Notes: generated by a model from the sequence alone, not told the origin. A stretch of 49,294 bases of DNA from Amycolatopsis tucumanensis (GCF_021654135.1 NZ_JAKGSD010000003.1:1-49294), one strand, 5' to 3'. Shown: positions 8,309 to 17,859, numbered from the stretch's first letter. Translations and numbers: made by a program.

Positions 8309-8518
8309 GGCAGGCATGCCATCGAGCACCGGCCGCTGTTGCCCGGCGAGGTGTTGCCGGTGCATTGTTTCCACGAGGTGATCCGGGACCGCTACGTCGA
8401 CGAGAACCGCGCGCCCCTGCCGGGGCCCGTGGAACCCGTGGGGCAGTTTCTGCTCAACAGCGTCCGCACCCTGGACGATGCCGTCAGCGAGGCGCTCGGG
8501 ATCCCGCTCACCCCATGA
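8309..8518 (+). pseudogene. Unrecognised open fragment
   Basis: An open stretch with protein-like composition (IEHRPLLPGEVLPVHCFHEV, then IRDRYVDENRAPLPGPVEPV and GQFLLNSVRTLDDAVSEALG) ends at a TGA at 8516. It has no ATG and no clear ribosome binding site. The only in-frame start is a GTG at 8351, which would give 55 residues. It resembles the tail of a longer enzyme and I read it as a 5'-truncated remnant. I do not recognise the family. Bases 8519-8752 after it hold nothing I can identify. Confidence 0.3.
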
Positions 8519-8752
8519 CACCCGTGCTCAAATGAGCGCCCCGCCGCGTGCCCGCGTGCCCCTGATTCGCGGCTCTTTCGGGCAACGCCGGAGGAAAACG
8601 GCGTTCCGTCACCCCTCCGGTGCGTTGTGATCTCCACCGTGTGCCGGTGGGTCGCTCGACAGCGGGCGCCCCGGCGCCGACACTGATCAACGAACAAGCC
8701 ACACTGGCCGTCCACGCCTCACGGCCCCGCGTCCGAGGCCGGAATCCGAAAG

Positions 8753-9613
8753 GTGACACAAGCGTCGATGGTGTCTCGGTTCGACTTCACGCTCGGCAGC
8801 GTGGAGGCCGTCGTCGTCGGGCGGGCGCTGGGCGTCGACGTCCGCGTGTTCCCCCTGCGCATCAGCCACACCACCGTGGACCCGCTCCGCTTCGCCAGAC
8901 TCGCGCTCCGGGTGCACGCCGACCTCGAGGACCGCGGCCTGTCCACCCGCGGCCGGCTCGACCCGGGCGTGCGCACCGCGTTCGAGCTGCTCGGCGACCA
9001 CCGCGTCACGGTCACCGCGAGCGGGACCGACTCCCGCGCCGGTGACCTCGCCGTGCACGCCGCCACCGACGGCGCGCAGGCGCTCGTGATCCGGCAGGCC
9101 CCCGGCGAGGACAGGCTGTGGTTCTCCCTGTTCCCGGACGAGGACCTGGTGCCCCGCGTGGCCGGCTCGCTCACCCCGGCCGACCCCGCGCCGGGCACCC
9201 CGCTGTCGGTGTCGCGCCGCGAGGACGAGCGCCCGCGCTCGGCGCTGGCCGCGCTGCGCCAGGCCGAGGAGGAGTTCGACGAGGAGGAGACCGAGGCCTT
9301 CGGCAGCCTCCAGGTCACCACGGTCGTGCGGTCGCGGCGGCCCGCGCGCGCCCGCGCGGTGTCCGAAGAGGACCGGCTCGAAGAGGTCTTCGCGGCCCCG
9401 CGGCGCGGCGGCGGCTACTTCACCGCGCACGGCCGCGGACGCCACGGCGAACGCCGCTCGGCCACCCCGGTCACGTGGCTGGACACCGAGGACGGGCGGT
9501 ACCTGGTGAGCACCCGGACCGACGCGACCGGGACGATCACCGCGACCTACACGCCCGCGGGGTTCCCGGCGGTCGCCGAAGCCGTCCGCGACATGATCGC
9601 TGCCGTCTACTGA
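8753..9613 (+). CDS. espG: ESX secretion-associated protein EspG family
   Basis: This 286-residue protein has the size and pattern of EspG, the cytosolic chaperone that binds PPE-type substrates of type VII secretion systems. It opens with FDFTLGSVEAVVVGRALGVD and continues to FPLRISHTTVDPLRF, then a beta-rich half and a C-terminal segment with TPVTWLDTEDGRYLVST and a final helix (GFPAVAEAVRDMIAAVY). Start is GTG 8753, with ATG 8768 as an alternative. It leads a plus-strand block containing a PPE-like protein, its probable client. The core secretion genes are not in the window, so export must use machinery encoded elsewhere. Confidence 0.88.
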   Translation: MTQASMVSRFDFTLGSVEAVVVGRALGVDVRVFPLRISHTTVDPLRFARLALRVHADLEDRGLSTRGRLDPGVRTAFELLGDHRVTVTASGTDSRAGDLAVHAATDGAQALVIRQAPGEDRLWFSLFPDEDLVPRVAGSLTPADPAPGTPLSVSRREDERPRSALAALRQAEEEFDEEETEAFGSLQVTTVVRSRRPARARAVSEEDRLEEVFAAPRRGGGYFTAHGRGRHGERRSATPVTWLDTEDGRYLVSTRTDATGTITATYTPAGFPAVAEAVRDMIAAVY

Positions 9614-9632
9614 GATCGGGGAGGAACCGGGG

Positions 9633-10034
9633 ATGAGCGAGGAAGCGCCGAAGGCGGAGAAGGCGGTCCGGATGGTGCAGGCGGTCGCGTTGAAGCGGCT
9701 GGCCACCGAGGGCGGGTTCGCCGTCGACGAGCGGACCGGCGACAAGATGATCCAGGCGCTGCAGGGCATCGTCGACGCGCTCGAGTCGCGCTGGTCGGCG
9801 CTGCAGGCGTTCGGGCAGGCGCCGCCGATGAGCGACACCACCACCGCGAAGTGGGTGTCGGACGTGATGGTGAAGACCGCGAGCGACGAGCGCGGCCTGC
9901 TCACCCAGCTCACGCAGGCCAAGGCCGAACTGCCCACCTACATCGAGGCGATCAAGCTCGCCCAGAAGAACTACCGGTCCCAGGATGGCGACACCGGGAC
10001 CACGTTGCGGCGATACCGCGCCGAGCAGGCCTGA
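9633..10034 (+). CDS. Small helical ESX-locus protein
   Basis: This 133-residue, mostly helical, charged protein has no membrane segment or signal. It opens MSEEAPKAEKAVRMVQAVAL and has long amphipathic stretches (DKMIQALQGIVDALESRWSA, and later LTQLTQAKAELPTYIEAI). The length and helical character recall WXG100-like partners and other conserved hypothetical proteins found in actinomycete EspG-PPE clusters. It starts 19 bp after espG with a GGGGAGGAACC site, and the PPE-like gene follows 27 bp later, so all three are probably one transcript. I cannot name a family with confidence. A substrate-partner or scaffold role is inferred from position only. Confidence 0.7.
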   Translation: MSEEAPKAEKAVRMVQAVALKRLATEGGFAVDERTGDKMIQALQGIVDALESRWSALQAFGQAPPMSDTTTAKWVSDVMVKTASDERGLLTQLTQAKAELPTYIEAIKLAQKNYRSQDGDTGTTLRRYRAEQA

Positions 10035-10061
10035 CCGAGCAACCTCGAAGGGGAGAAGATC

Positions 10062-11933
10062 GTGGAGCTGTCCGACGTCGGCGGCGGGGTGCAGGACGTC
10101 ACCGCGGACCCGAGCTCGCCGTACTACATCGGTCCCATCGGCCACGACCACACCTCGGGTGACGAGATCCGCGAGGAGGTCACCAAGCAGGTCGACGAGG
10201 AGATCGCGAAGGGCTGGCTGGGGGACGTCGTCACCCCGCTGCTGCGCGACGAGACCATCCAGCGGCGCTACGAGCAGCGCATCGTCGCCGTCCGCGACAG
10301 CGTCGACGACGGGGTCGAGATCCGCGACCACGGCCCGGCGCCCAGCTCGCTGTGGGACAACGCGACCCACCAGCAGATGCTCGACGCCATCACCACCAAC
10401 GCCGACTCCGCCGCGGTCGCCGTCACCTCCGAGGAGTGGGTGCGGCTGGGCAAGGAACTCACCGAGCACCAGCAGAACCTGGCCGACGCCATCAACGACA
10501 GCCTCGCCGACTGGCAGGGGGAGGGCGGCGACGCGGCCCGCAAGCACCTCGCCGACGTCGGCCTGTGGCTCGGCAACACCGCCAAGGGCGCCACGCTCAC
10601 CGGCCGCCAGCAGGAGATCCACTCGCAGGCGCTGAACGAGACGCAGAAGCAGATGGCGGCCAACCCGCCGGTGAACTTCGACGTGCAGGCCGCCAACGCG
10701 CACCTGCAGACGATCACCGACCCGGTCGTGTACGCGCAGCAGGCGCAGCTCGACCAGCAGGCGCTGCAGCAGTCGGAGGCCGCACGCCAGCAGGCCGCGC
10801 GGATCATGACCCAGTACGACGACACCGTCGCCGGCGCCACCATCACCCCGGCGTTCGTCGCGCCGCCCAAGCTGGGCGGGCCGAACGCGCAGATCGCGTC
10901 GCTGCGCACCGGCGCGACCGGGCCGGCTTCGGCGCGGATCCCGGCCACCGAAGCCGGTGCCGCGCAGGCCGCGAGTCTGCGCTCGGCTCCCACCGCGGGC
11001 GCTCCCGCGGCCGCCGGCGCGGGCACCGGGGACGTGACCGCGGCGGTGGCCGCGGCGAACCTGAACCCCCCGTCGCTGCCGACCGGGACCTCCGTCCCCG
11101 GGACCGCCGTGCCCGGCCTGGACACCTCGGGCGCAGGCACCGGGGTCGGCGCGCCCGCGCTGAACACCTACAGCGGTGCGTCCGGCTACGGCAGCGGAAC
11201 CGGCGCCGTGCCACATCTGTCCACTCCGGACTACCCGACCGGGACCCCCGGGAACTACAGCGGCGGCACGCTGGAGAACCACGCGTCCGTGCCCGACCTC
11301 GACATCCCGGACTCGACGGTGGCCGCCTCGGCGGTCGACACCGGCACGTCCGGCAGCTCGTCGGCGCGCATGCCGACCATCGGCTACTCCGGCGGTATCA
11401 ACGGCGACAGCATCGCCAGCCGTCTCGGCGGGCCCACTGTGAGCGGCAACCCGCTGGCCGGGCTCGACTCTGTCAGTGGCCCGGCGGGCACCCCGCTCGG
11501 CGGCGGCACCAGCACCGGGGCCAAGGGCCTCGGCGGCGCGGGCGGTGCCGGCGCGGCGGCGCTCAAGGGCCTCGGTGGCGGCGCCGGCGGCAGTGGCCTC
11601 GGCGGCCTCGGCGGCGTCGGTGGCGCGTCGGGCGCGAGCGGTGCCCGGCTCGCCGCGGGTGGGGTCGCCGGTGCCTCCGGTGCGGCGGCGGCCGCCGAAG
11701 AAGCCGCGGCGGCGCGTGGCGCGGCGGGCGCGACCGGCGCGGCGGGCCGCGCAGGCACCCCGGCCGCGGGCGGCATGGCCCCGCACGGCGGCAAGGGCCA
11801 GGGCGCGGAGGACAAGGAACACCGCGTCGCGGACTACCTCGAAGGTGACCCCGACCTCTTCGAAGGCGGTGACGTGGTCGCCCCGCCGGTCATCGGCGAC
11901 TGGAAGAAGAACAAGCAGGAAGAGAAGAAGTAA
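10062..11933 (+). CDS. PPE-like ESX substrate with Gly/Ala-rich C-terminal half
   Basis: This 623-residue protein starts at GTG 10062 after an AAGGGGAG site. Residues about 100-250 are helical with a WXG-type turn (ADWQGEGGDAARKHL, near residue 150) and long Gln/Ala helices (YAQQAQLDQQALQQSEAARQ), matching the PPE/WXG helical hairpin of actinomycete ESX substrates. Residues about 260-600 are disordered and rich in Gly, Ala, Thr and Pro, with GlyGlyXaa-type runs. The C-terminus is charged and ends in EEKK. Its likely role is an exported protein chaperoned by EspG. The classical N-terminal Pro-Pro-Glu signature is not visible. Confidence 0.8.
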   Translation: MELSDVGGGVQDVTADPSSPYYIGPIGHDHTSGDEIREEVTKQVDEEIAKGWLGDVVTPLLRDETIQRRYEQRIVAVRDSVDDGVEIRDHGPAPSSLWDNATHQQMLDAITTNADSAAVAVTSEEWVRLGKELTEHQQNLADAINDSLADWQGEGGDAARKHLADVGLWLGNTAKGATLTGRQQEIHSQALNETQKQMAANPPVNFDVQAANAHLQTITDPVVYAQQAQLDQQALQQSEAARQQAARIMTQYDDTVAGATITPAFVAPPKLGGPNAQIASLRTGATGPASARIPATEAGAAQAASLRSAPTAGAPAAAGAGTGDVTAAVAAANLNPPSLPTGTSVPGTAVPGLDTSGAGTGVGAPALNTYSGASGYGSGTGAVPHLSTPDYPTGTPGNYSGGTLENHASVPDLDIPDSTVAASAVDTGTSGSSSARMPTIGYSGGINGDSIASRLGGPTVSGNPLAGLDSVSGPAGTPLGGGTSTGAKGLGGAGGAGAAALKGLGGGAGGSGLGGLGGVGGASGASGARLAAGGVAGASGAAAAAEEAAAARGAAGATGAAGRAGTPAAGGMAPHGGKGQGAEDKEHRVADYLEGDPDLFEGGDVVAPPVIGDWKKNKQEEKK

Positions 11934-11938
11934 CCCTC

Positions 11939-12286
11939 GTGTCCTACGAAGTCGACCCAGACGAGCTGCGCACGCACGGCAGTCACCTCGACGCCCTGTC
12001 CGACCGGCTGAACACCGCGGTGGACGCCGCCAACACGGTCGTCATGGACGACTCCGCCTACGGCCTGCTCTGCGCCTTCCTGCCGCCGATCGTGAACGCG
12101 ACGACGCAGGGCGACGCGGTCGAGGCGCTCAAGGCCGCGGCCGAGGGCGTGCGGATCACCGCGGAGAACATCCGCACCGCGGCCACCAGCTACGAGGACC
12201 AGGACGCGACCAACGCCGAGCCGTTCGAGCGGCAGCTGCGCGAGGCCACCCCGGTGAGCCCGCGGATCGGCACGGTGATCCGGTGA
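11939..12286 (+). CDS. EspC/WXG100-like small ESX protein
   Basis: This 115-residue protein resembles the ESX-1 EspC family (DUF2580), small helical-hairpin proteins co-secreted with type VII substrates. It opens MSYEVDPDELRTHGSHLDAL and has the typical central DDSAYGLLCAFLPPI and a C-terminal helix ending SYEDQDATNAEPFERQL. GTG 11939 lies 5 bp after the PPE-like stop. Its own stop overlaps the next gene's start as GTGA at 12283-12286, so translation is coupled. The probable role is a partner or co-substrate of the following RHS toxin. Confidence 0.8.
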   Translation: MSYEVDPDELRTHGSHLDALSDRLNTAVDAANTVVMDDSAYGLLCAFLPPIVNATTQGDAVEALKAAAEGVRITAENIRTAATSYEDQDATNAEPFERQLREATPVSPRIGTVIR

Positions 12287-12774
12287 CGTCGGCGAACGGA
12301 CTGGGCGACCTCATGCGCGACCCGGACGAGGCGGCCGCGCGGATGAACGCGTGGGCGCAGGGGCTGGCGGAGAAGGCCGAGCGCTACCGCGCGGCGCAGG
12401 CGCGTACCGAGGAGATCCGGCTGACCTCGGCCAACACCGACGGCTCGGTGCGCGTCACGGTCCGCGCCGACGGCAGCGTCACCGATCTGGACCTGTCCGG
12501 GCGGGCCCGCACCATGCCGCTGGACGAGCTGTCCGCGCAGATCCTGGCCACCATGCGCCGCGCGCAGGCGGGCATCGCCGCGCAGGTCGCCGAGGTGATG
12601 CAGGAGGAGGTCGGCGACGAGGACCCGCAGACGCGCTCGCTGCTGGTCGACAACCTGCGCAGCCGGTTCCCCGATCCGGACGCCGACACCGACGACGAGC
12701 AGGCGGCCGCCGAACCCGCCGAGGAGCGGCCGCAGGCCCGCACGGACGACGACGAGGAGAACAACCCGTGGTGA
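12283..12774 (+). CDS. YbaB/EbfC-like protein of ESX toxin locus
   Basis: This 163-residue protein starts at GTG 12283. After a helix (AAARMNAWAQGLAEKAERYR) comes the YbaB/EbfC-type beta hairpin: TSANTDGSVRVTVRADGSVT followed by DLDLSGRARTMPLDELS, then a long helix and an acidic, disordered tail (DADTDDEQAAAEPAEERPQ). YbaB proteins bind nucleoids. Divergent copies sit beside WXG/EspC-like genes in many actinomycete type VII toxin loci, where their exact job is not established. Stop-start overlaps tie it to both neighbours, which favours a role in handling the toxin. Confidence 0.82.
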   Translation: MTSANGLGDLMRDPDEAAARMNAWAQGLAEKAERYRAAQARTEEIRLTSANTDGSVRVTVRADGSVTDLDLSGRARTMPLDELSAQILATMRRAQAGIAAQVAEVMQEEVGDEDPQTRSLLVDNLRSRFPDPDADTDDEQAAAEPAEERPQARTDDDEENNPW

Positions 12775-15700
12775 ACCCCCTGGTCGCGCAGGAGCAGAGC
12801 TCGACGACCGCGATCTCGGGGATTTCCCTCCTGGAGGGCGCGCAGGACCTCAAGAAGGCCATCGAAAGCGGCGACTGGGCCTCCGGCGCGCTGGGGGCCG
12901 CCGCGGCCGGGCTCGACGCGCTCGGGTTCGTGCTCGACCCGTTCGGCTCGATCCTCGCCGCCGGCGTCGGCTGGCTCATCGAGCACGTCGGCCCGCTCAA
13001 GGACGCCCTCGACGCGCTGGCGGGCAACCCGGACGCAGTCAAGGCCCACTCCGAGACGTGGAAGAACATCGCGGCCGAGCTGGGCGAGATCGGCACCGAC
13101 CTGGCCAACGCGGTCAACAGCGACCTGACCGGCTGGACCGGCCCGTCCGCCGACACCTACCGGCAGCAGGCCAAGGACGTCGGCGACCTGCTCGCCGCGG
13201 CGAAGGAAGCCGGGGAAGGCACCGCGAGCGGCATCGAGACCGCGGGCACCGTCGTCGCCGCCGTGCGGACCCTGGTGCGCGACATCATCGCCGAGGTCGT
13301 CGGGCACATGATCTCGTGGGCGCTGCAGGTGATCGCCACCCTCGGCATCGCGCTGGCGTGGGTCGTGCCGCAGGTGATCAGCGAGGTCGCCAAGACCGCC
13401 GCCAAGATCGCGGACCTCACCGGGAAGCTGACCCACGCGCTCAAGGCGCTCTCGGAGCTGCTGAAGAAGGCCGGCGGCATCTTCACCGACACCGCGGGCA
13501 AGCTGAAGAAGATCAAGACCGACAAGCCGCCGACGTCGGCCAAGCCGGACAGCCTCCCCGCGGGCCCGAAGAGCGTCGACCCCATGGCGGGCAAGGGCGG
13601 CGGCACCATCCCGAGCAGCACGCCGAAGACGCCGCCACCGGACGCGGCGAAGGTCGCCCCGCCGCCCAAGCTCAACGACACCCCGGGCGACACGACCAGG
13701 GCATCGTCCACACCGGACACCCCGCCGGTCTCGGCCCCGCCGAAGCTGGACGGCCCGCCGCCGGGCGGCACGGCCAAGTCCGCACCCGAGCTCGGCCCGG
13801 CCCCCGTGTCGGCGCCGCCGAAGCTCAACGACGTCACCACGCCGTCCGGCGCCCCGAAGAGCCCGCCGAAGACCGACGGCACGCCGAAGCTGAAGGACCA
13901 GGGCGACAACCCGCGCTCGATCGAGAAGCTGCGCTGCGAGAAGGACCCGATCGACGTCGCCACCGGGCAGATGGTGATGACCGAGGTCGACGCGGAGTTC
14001 CTCGGCACGCTGCCGCTGGTGTTCGAGCGCACGCACTTCTCGTCGTTCCGCGCCGGACGGTTGCTCGGCGCAGCCTGGGTGTCCACACTGGACCAGCGGC
14101 TGGAGGTGCACGACCGCGGCGTGAGCTTCGCCGCCGCCGACGGCACGCTCCAGCACTTCCCGCACCCGGCCGACGGCGCCTGGACGACGGCGGCCCGCGG
14201 CCCGCGGCGCTCACTCACTCGCACGGACGACGGCGGGTACCTGATCGAGGACCGCGAGCAGGCGCGGGTGCTCTACTTCGCGCCCGGCTCCGGTGAACTG
14301 CCGCTGACCTGGACCGGCGACCGGCACGGCAACCGGATCGAGTTCGTCCGCGACGAGCGCGGCCTGCCCGCCGAGATCCGGCACAGCGGCGGCTACCGTG
14401 TCCGCGTCGAGACCGACGGCGAGCGGATCACCGCGCTGCACTCGGTCGCCGCGGGCGGCGAGGTCGAGCTGGTCCGCTACGGCTACACCGCGGGCCGCCT
14501 CACCGACGTCACCAACGCCTCCGGCGCGCCGTTCCGCTACTCCTACGACGCGGCCGGCCGGGTCGTCGCCTGGGCCGACCGCAACGGCGAGTGGTACCGC
14601 TACGTCTACGACCACGCCGGCCGCGTGGTGCGCACCGAGGGGTCCGGCGGGTTCCTCACCGGCACCATGGAGTACAGCGACGGCGTCACCTACTCGACCG
14701 ACTCGCTGGGCCACCGCACGGAGTTCCACCTGAACGCGGCGGGCCAGGTGGTCCGGGAGGTCGACCCGCTCGGCCACGCCACCGCCTTCGAGTGGGACGA
14801 CGCCGACCGCCTGCTGAGCACGACCGACCCGCTGGGCCGCACCACCCGGTACCGCTACGACGACGATGGCGACCTGGCCGCGGTGTTCCGGCCGGACGGC
14901 GCGGAGACCACGATCGAGCGCGACGCCGCCGGCCTGCCGGTGGCCATGACCGAGGCGCCCGGCGTCGTCACGCGCTGGGAGTACGACGAGCGCGGCAACC
15001 TGAGCCGCGTGACCGAGCCCGACGGCGCGGTCACCACTTACACCTACGATGCGCGCGGCAACGTCACCGCCGTCACCGACGCGCTCGGCAACACGCTCAC
15101 CGTGGCCTGCGACGCGAGCGGCCTGCCGGTCGCCGTGACCGACCCGCAGGGCGCCGTGACCCGGTACGACCGCGACCGGTTCGGCCGTGTCGCCGCGATC
15201 ACCGGCCCGCTCGGCGAGGTGGAGCGCTTCGGGTACACGGTCGACGGCAAGCTCGCCTGGCACCGGCACGCCGACGGCGCGCTCGAACAGTGGGTGTTCG
15301 ACGGCGAGGGAAACAACCGGGCGCACACCGACGCGACCTCGGCGGTGACCCGCGCCGAAGTCACCCACTTCGACCTGCCTTCGGCCGAGATCCGGCCGGA
15401 CGGCACCCGCGTCTCCTTCGCCTACGACACCGAAATGCGGCTGACCGCCGTCACCAACGAGCAGGGGCTCGTGTGGCGGTACACCTACGACCCGGCGGGC
15501 AACCTGGTGCGGGAGACCGACTTCACCGGCGCCTCGGTCGGCTACCGCTACGACGCCGCGGGGCAGCTGGTCGAGCGGACCGGCCCGGCCGGGCAGACCA
15601 CCACCTACCGCTACGACGCGGCGGGCAACCTGGCCGAGGAGACCACCGGGGGAGTGACCACCCGGTACACCTACAGCACCACCGGCTGGCTGCTGTCGGC

Positions 15701-17789
15701 CGAGGACGGCACGAGCCGCGTCACCTTCGAGCGGGACGCGGCGGGCCGGGTCCTCGCCGAGACGGTCAACGGCCGCACGGTCCGCTCGGTCTACGACGCG
15801 CAGGGCCGCCGCGTCCGCCGGGTCACGCCGTCCGGCGCGGACAGCGTGTGGGAGTACGACGCGACCGACCAGCCGGTCGCGGTGCACGCCGCGGGGCGGG
15901 CGCTGCGGTTCACCCACGACCTGGCCGGCCGCGAGGTGCGGCGCGAGTTCGGCGCGGCCGCCCTCACCCAGTCCTGGCTGCCCGGCGGGCTGCTCGGCGC
16001 GCAGACCCTCACCGGGCCGGCCGCACCGGCCGGTCACCGAGCCTTCAGCTACCGGCCGGACGGCCTGCTCACCGGGATCGAGGACACGCTGACCGGCCCG
16101 CGCGGTTTCGCGCTGGACAACCGCGGCCGCGTGACCGGGGTGCGCACGCCGCGCTGGCACGAGCGGTACGCCTACGACGCCGCGGGCAACGTCACCGAGG
16201 CGGTCTGGCCCACCGCGACCGACCAGGACCTGCTCGGACCGCGGGCCGTCGCGGGCACGGTGGTCACCGCCGCCGGCCGCGCCCGGTACGCCCACGACGG
16301 GCAGGGCCGGGTCGTGGCGCGCGACCGCGGCGGGCAGGTGTCGCGGTTCTCCTGGGACCCGCGCGGACGGCTGGCGGGTGTGCTGACGCCGGACGGCACG
16401 TCCTGGCGCTACACCTACGACGCCCTGGGCAGGCGGATCGCGAAGGAGCACCTCGCCGCGGACGGCGTGCACGTGCTGGAGCGGGTCGACTTCGCGTGGG
16501 ACGGCCAGGTGCTCGCCGAGCAGGCGGTGACCACACCGGACGGTGCGCGGGTGACGGTGTGGGACTACGAGCCGGACAGCTTCCGCCCGCTGCTCCAGCG
16601 GGACCGGCTGCCCGGCCAGGAGCTGGTCCACGCCGTCGTCACCGACCCCGCCGGCGCGCCCGCCGAGCTCGTCACCGACCAGGGCGGCATCGCGTGGTAC
16701 GCGCGGACGAGCCTGTTCGGCGCCGTGGTGGAGCGGTCCGCGGGCCCGGTGGACACGCCGCTGCGGTTCCAGGGCCAGTACGCCGACGCCGAAACCGGCC
16801 TGCACTACAACTTCTTCCGCTACTACGACCCGGCGCTCGCGCGGTACCTGAGCCCGGACCCGCTCGGGCTCGAAGGCGGGCCGAACCCGCACGCCTACGT
16901 CGGCAACCCGCACGCGTTCGCCGACCCGCTCGGGCTCACCCCGCAGAGCTGCTCGGCCGGCGGCACGTCGAAGCAGAGCACGGGCAAGCGCAAGAAGCCC
17001 GCGCTGACGGTCAACACGAACGTCCCGGCCGTCCCGGTGACCAAGAACTCGCCCGGCGGAAGCCTGTACCAGCAGCTGTCCCCGGGTGGGAAGTACGGCG
17101 CGCAGAAGACGGACAAGCAGGGCAAGCCGAAGTTCAACCGCAAGGGCGAGAAGGTCTACAAGTACAACCGGCGCGAGGCGGCCGGGTACGACAACCCGAG
17201 CCACGACCACGGCAACATGCTGCCGCTGTGGAAGGACGCGGCGAAGTCGCCGATCCCGATCGACCCGGTGACCGGCCAGGAGATCAAGGGCAAGCAGCTC
17301 AAGGACTGGCTGATGGACCCGAACCGGCGCTTCGACACCAAGGAGCCCGGCGACGCCGGGTACGCCGGGCTGCCGGGCAACGAGATCAAGGGGCACGGCA
17401 AGGGCGTCCTCGGGCACGAGCCGTCGGCCAGCACGCACTGGAACCACCACGGCGGCATGCAGAGCACTCGCGCGGACAACCTGGAGCACAACAAGGAGAC
17501 GAGCACCTACCACGGCATCGAGGACCGCGGCCGCTCCAACGCCAGCGGTTCGTCGGAGGAGCGCTACGAGAGCCCCGGCCCGGACAACGGCGCGAACCGC
17601 GCGTTCTGGGACCGGGACGACCCGGGCTTCAAGGACCAGGGCGGGCCTTGGCACTCGTGGCAGAAGATCGCGCCACCGCCGAACGCCGCCGGCCCGGCCG
17701 GCCCGTCCACACCGGACAGCCCTGCGTCGCCGGACGGCCCGCCGGCGAAGCGCCCCCGCCGCGACAGCGACGTGAGCATGGCGGACTGA
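12771..17789 (+). CDS. Type VII-exported RHS-repeat polymorphic toxin
   Basis: A 1,672-residue protein from GTG 12771 (GTGA overlap; GTG 12768 also possible). Residues 1-240 form a helical WXG-like export domain with WTGPSADTYRQQA near 121-135 and hydrophobic helices around 185-215. Residues 244-384 are a Pro/Lys-rich linker with repeated PPKLxxxP. A DUF6531 segment begins near 388 (CEKDPIDVATGQM). RHS/YD repeats (such as YDAAGNLAEET) fill about 480-1330. The RHS core at about 1334-1389 contains GLHYNFFRYYDPALARYLSP and two DPLGL motifs. The variable tail from about 1390 is His-rich (DHGNMLPLW; HWNHHGG near 1556; NLEHNKETSTYHG), suggesting an HNH/His-Me nuclease, not proven. No immunity gene follows. 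Confidence 0.9.
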   Translation: MNPLVAQEQSSTTAISGISLLEGAQDLKKAIESGDWASGALGAAAAGLDALGFVLDPFGSILAAGVGWLIEHVGPLKDALDALAGNPDAVKAHSETWKNIAAELGEIGTDLANAVNSDLTGWTGPSADTYRQQAKDVGDLLAAAKEAGEGTASGIETAGTVVAAVRTLVRDIIAEVVGHMISWALQVIATLGIALAWVVPQVISEVAKTAAKIADLTGKLTHALKALSELLKKAGGIFTDTAGKLKKIKTDKPPTSAKPDSLPAGPKSVDPMAGKGGGTIPSSTPKTPPPDAAKVAPPPKLNDTPGDTTRASSTPDTPPVSAPPKLDGPPPGGTAKSAPELGPAPVSAPPKLNDVTTPSGAPKSPPKTDGTPKLKDQGDNPRSIEKLRCEKDPIDVATGQMVMTEVDAEFLGTLPLVFERTHFSSFRAGRLLGAAWVSTLDQRLEVHDRGVSFAAADGTLQHFPHPADGAWTTAARGPRRSLTRTDDGGYLIEDREQARVLYFAPGSGELPLTWTGDRHGNRIEFVRDERGLPAEIRHSGGYRVRVETDGERITALHSVAAGGEVELVRYGYTAGRLTDVTNASGAPFRYSYDAAGRVVAWADRNGEWYRYVYDHAGRVVRTEGSGGFLTGTMEYSDGVTYSTDSLGHRTEFHLNAAGQVVREVDPLGHATAFEWDDADRLLSTTDPLGRTTRYRYDDDGDLAAVFRPDGAETTIERDAAGLPVAMTEAPGVVTRWEYDERGNLSRVTEPDGAVTTYTYDARGNVTAVTDALGNTLTVACDASGLPVAVTDPQGAVTRYDRDRFGRVAAITGPLGEVERFGYTVDGKLAWHRHADGALEQWVFDGEGNNRAHTDATSAVTRAEVTHFDLPSAEIRPDGTRVSFAYDTEMRLTAVTNEQGLVWRYTYDPAGNLVRETDFTGASVGYRYDAAGQLVERTGPAGQTTTYRYDAAGNLAEETTGGVTTRYTYSTTGWLLSAEDGTSRVTFERDAAGRVLAETVNGRTVRSVYDAQGRRVRRVTPSGADSVWEYDATDQPVAVHAAGRALRFTHDLAGREVRREFGAAALTQSWLPGGLLGAQTLTGPAAPAGHRAFSYRPDGLLTGIEDTLTGPRGFALDNRGRVTGVRTPRWHERYAYDAAGNVTEAVWPTATDQDLLGPRAVAGTVVTAAGRARYAHDGQGRVVARDRGGQVSRFSWDPRGRLAGVLTPDGTSWRYTYDALGRRIAKEHLAADGVHVLERVDFAWDGQVLAEQAVTTPDGARVTVWDYEPDSFRPLLQRDRLPGQELVHAVVTDPAGAPAELVTDQGGIAWYARTSLFGAVVERSAGPVDTPLRFQGQYADAETGLHYNFFRYYDPALARYLSPDPLGLEGGPNPHAYVGNPHAFADPLGLTPQSCSAGGTSKQSTGKRKKPALTVNTNVPAVPVTKNSPGGSLYQQLSPGGKYGAQKTDKQGKPKFNRKGEKVYKYNRREAAGYDNPSHDHGNMLPLWKDAAKSPIPIDPVTGQEIKGKQLKDWLMDPNRRFDTKEPGDAGYAGLPGNEIKGHGKGVLGHEPSASTHWNHHGGMQSTRADNLEHNKETSTYHGIEDRGRSNASGSSEERYESPGPDNGANRAFWDRDDPGFKDQGGPWHSWQKIAPPPNAAGPAGPSTPDSPASPDGPPAKRPRRDSDVSMAD

Positions 17790-17805
17790 CCGCTTCCGGC
17801 GGTCA
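17787..17805 (+). terminator. Hairpin at the toxin stop codon
   Basis: TGACCGC TTCCG GCGGTCA forms a 7-bp perfect stem with a 5-base loop, beginning with the TGA stop of the RHS gene. There is no T-run, which is normal for GC-rich actinomycete terminators. Confidence 0.5.
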
Positions 17806-17859
17806 GGCACGGCCCGCTGCGCTGGGACCCGGACGGCGGGTCCGGATCGGGCTGAGGAT

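Noticed and set aside
8267..8521. 85-residue N-terminal extension of the dioxygenase-like protein
   Set aside because: It would place the export signal far inside the protein, has no similarity to the family, and covers an opposite-strand fragment.
9537..11822. Minus-strand frame of 761 codons opposite the PPE-like gene
   Set aside because: Low-complexity shadow of a Gly/Ala-rich gene.
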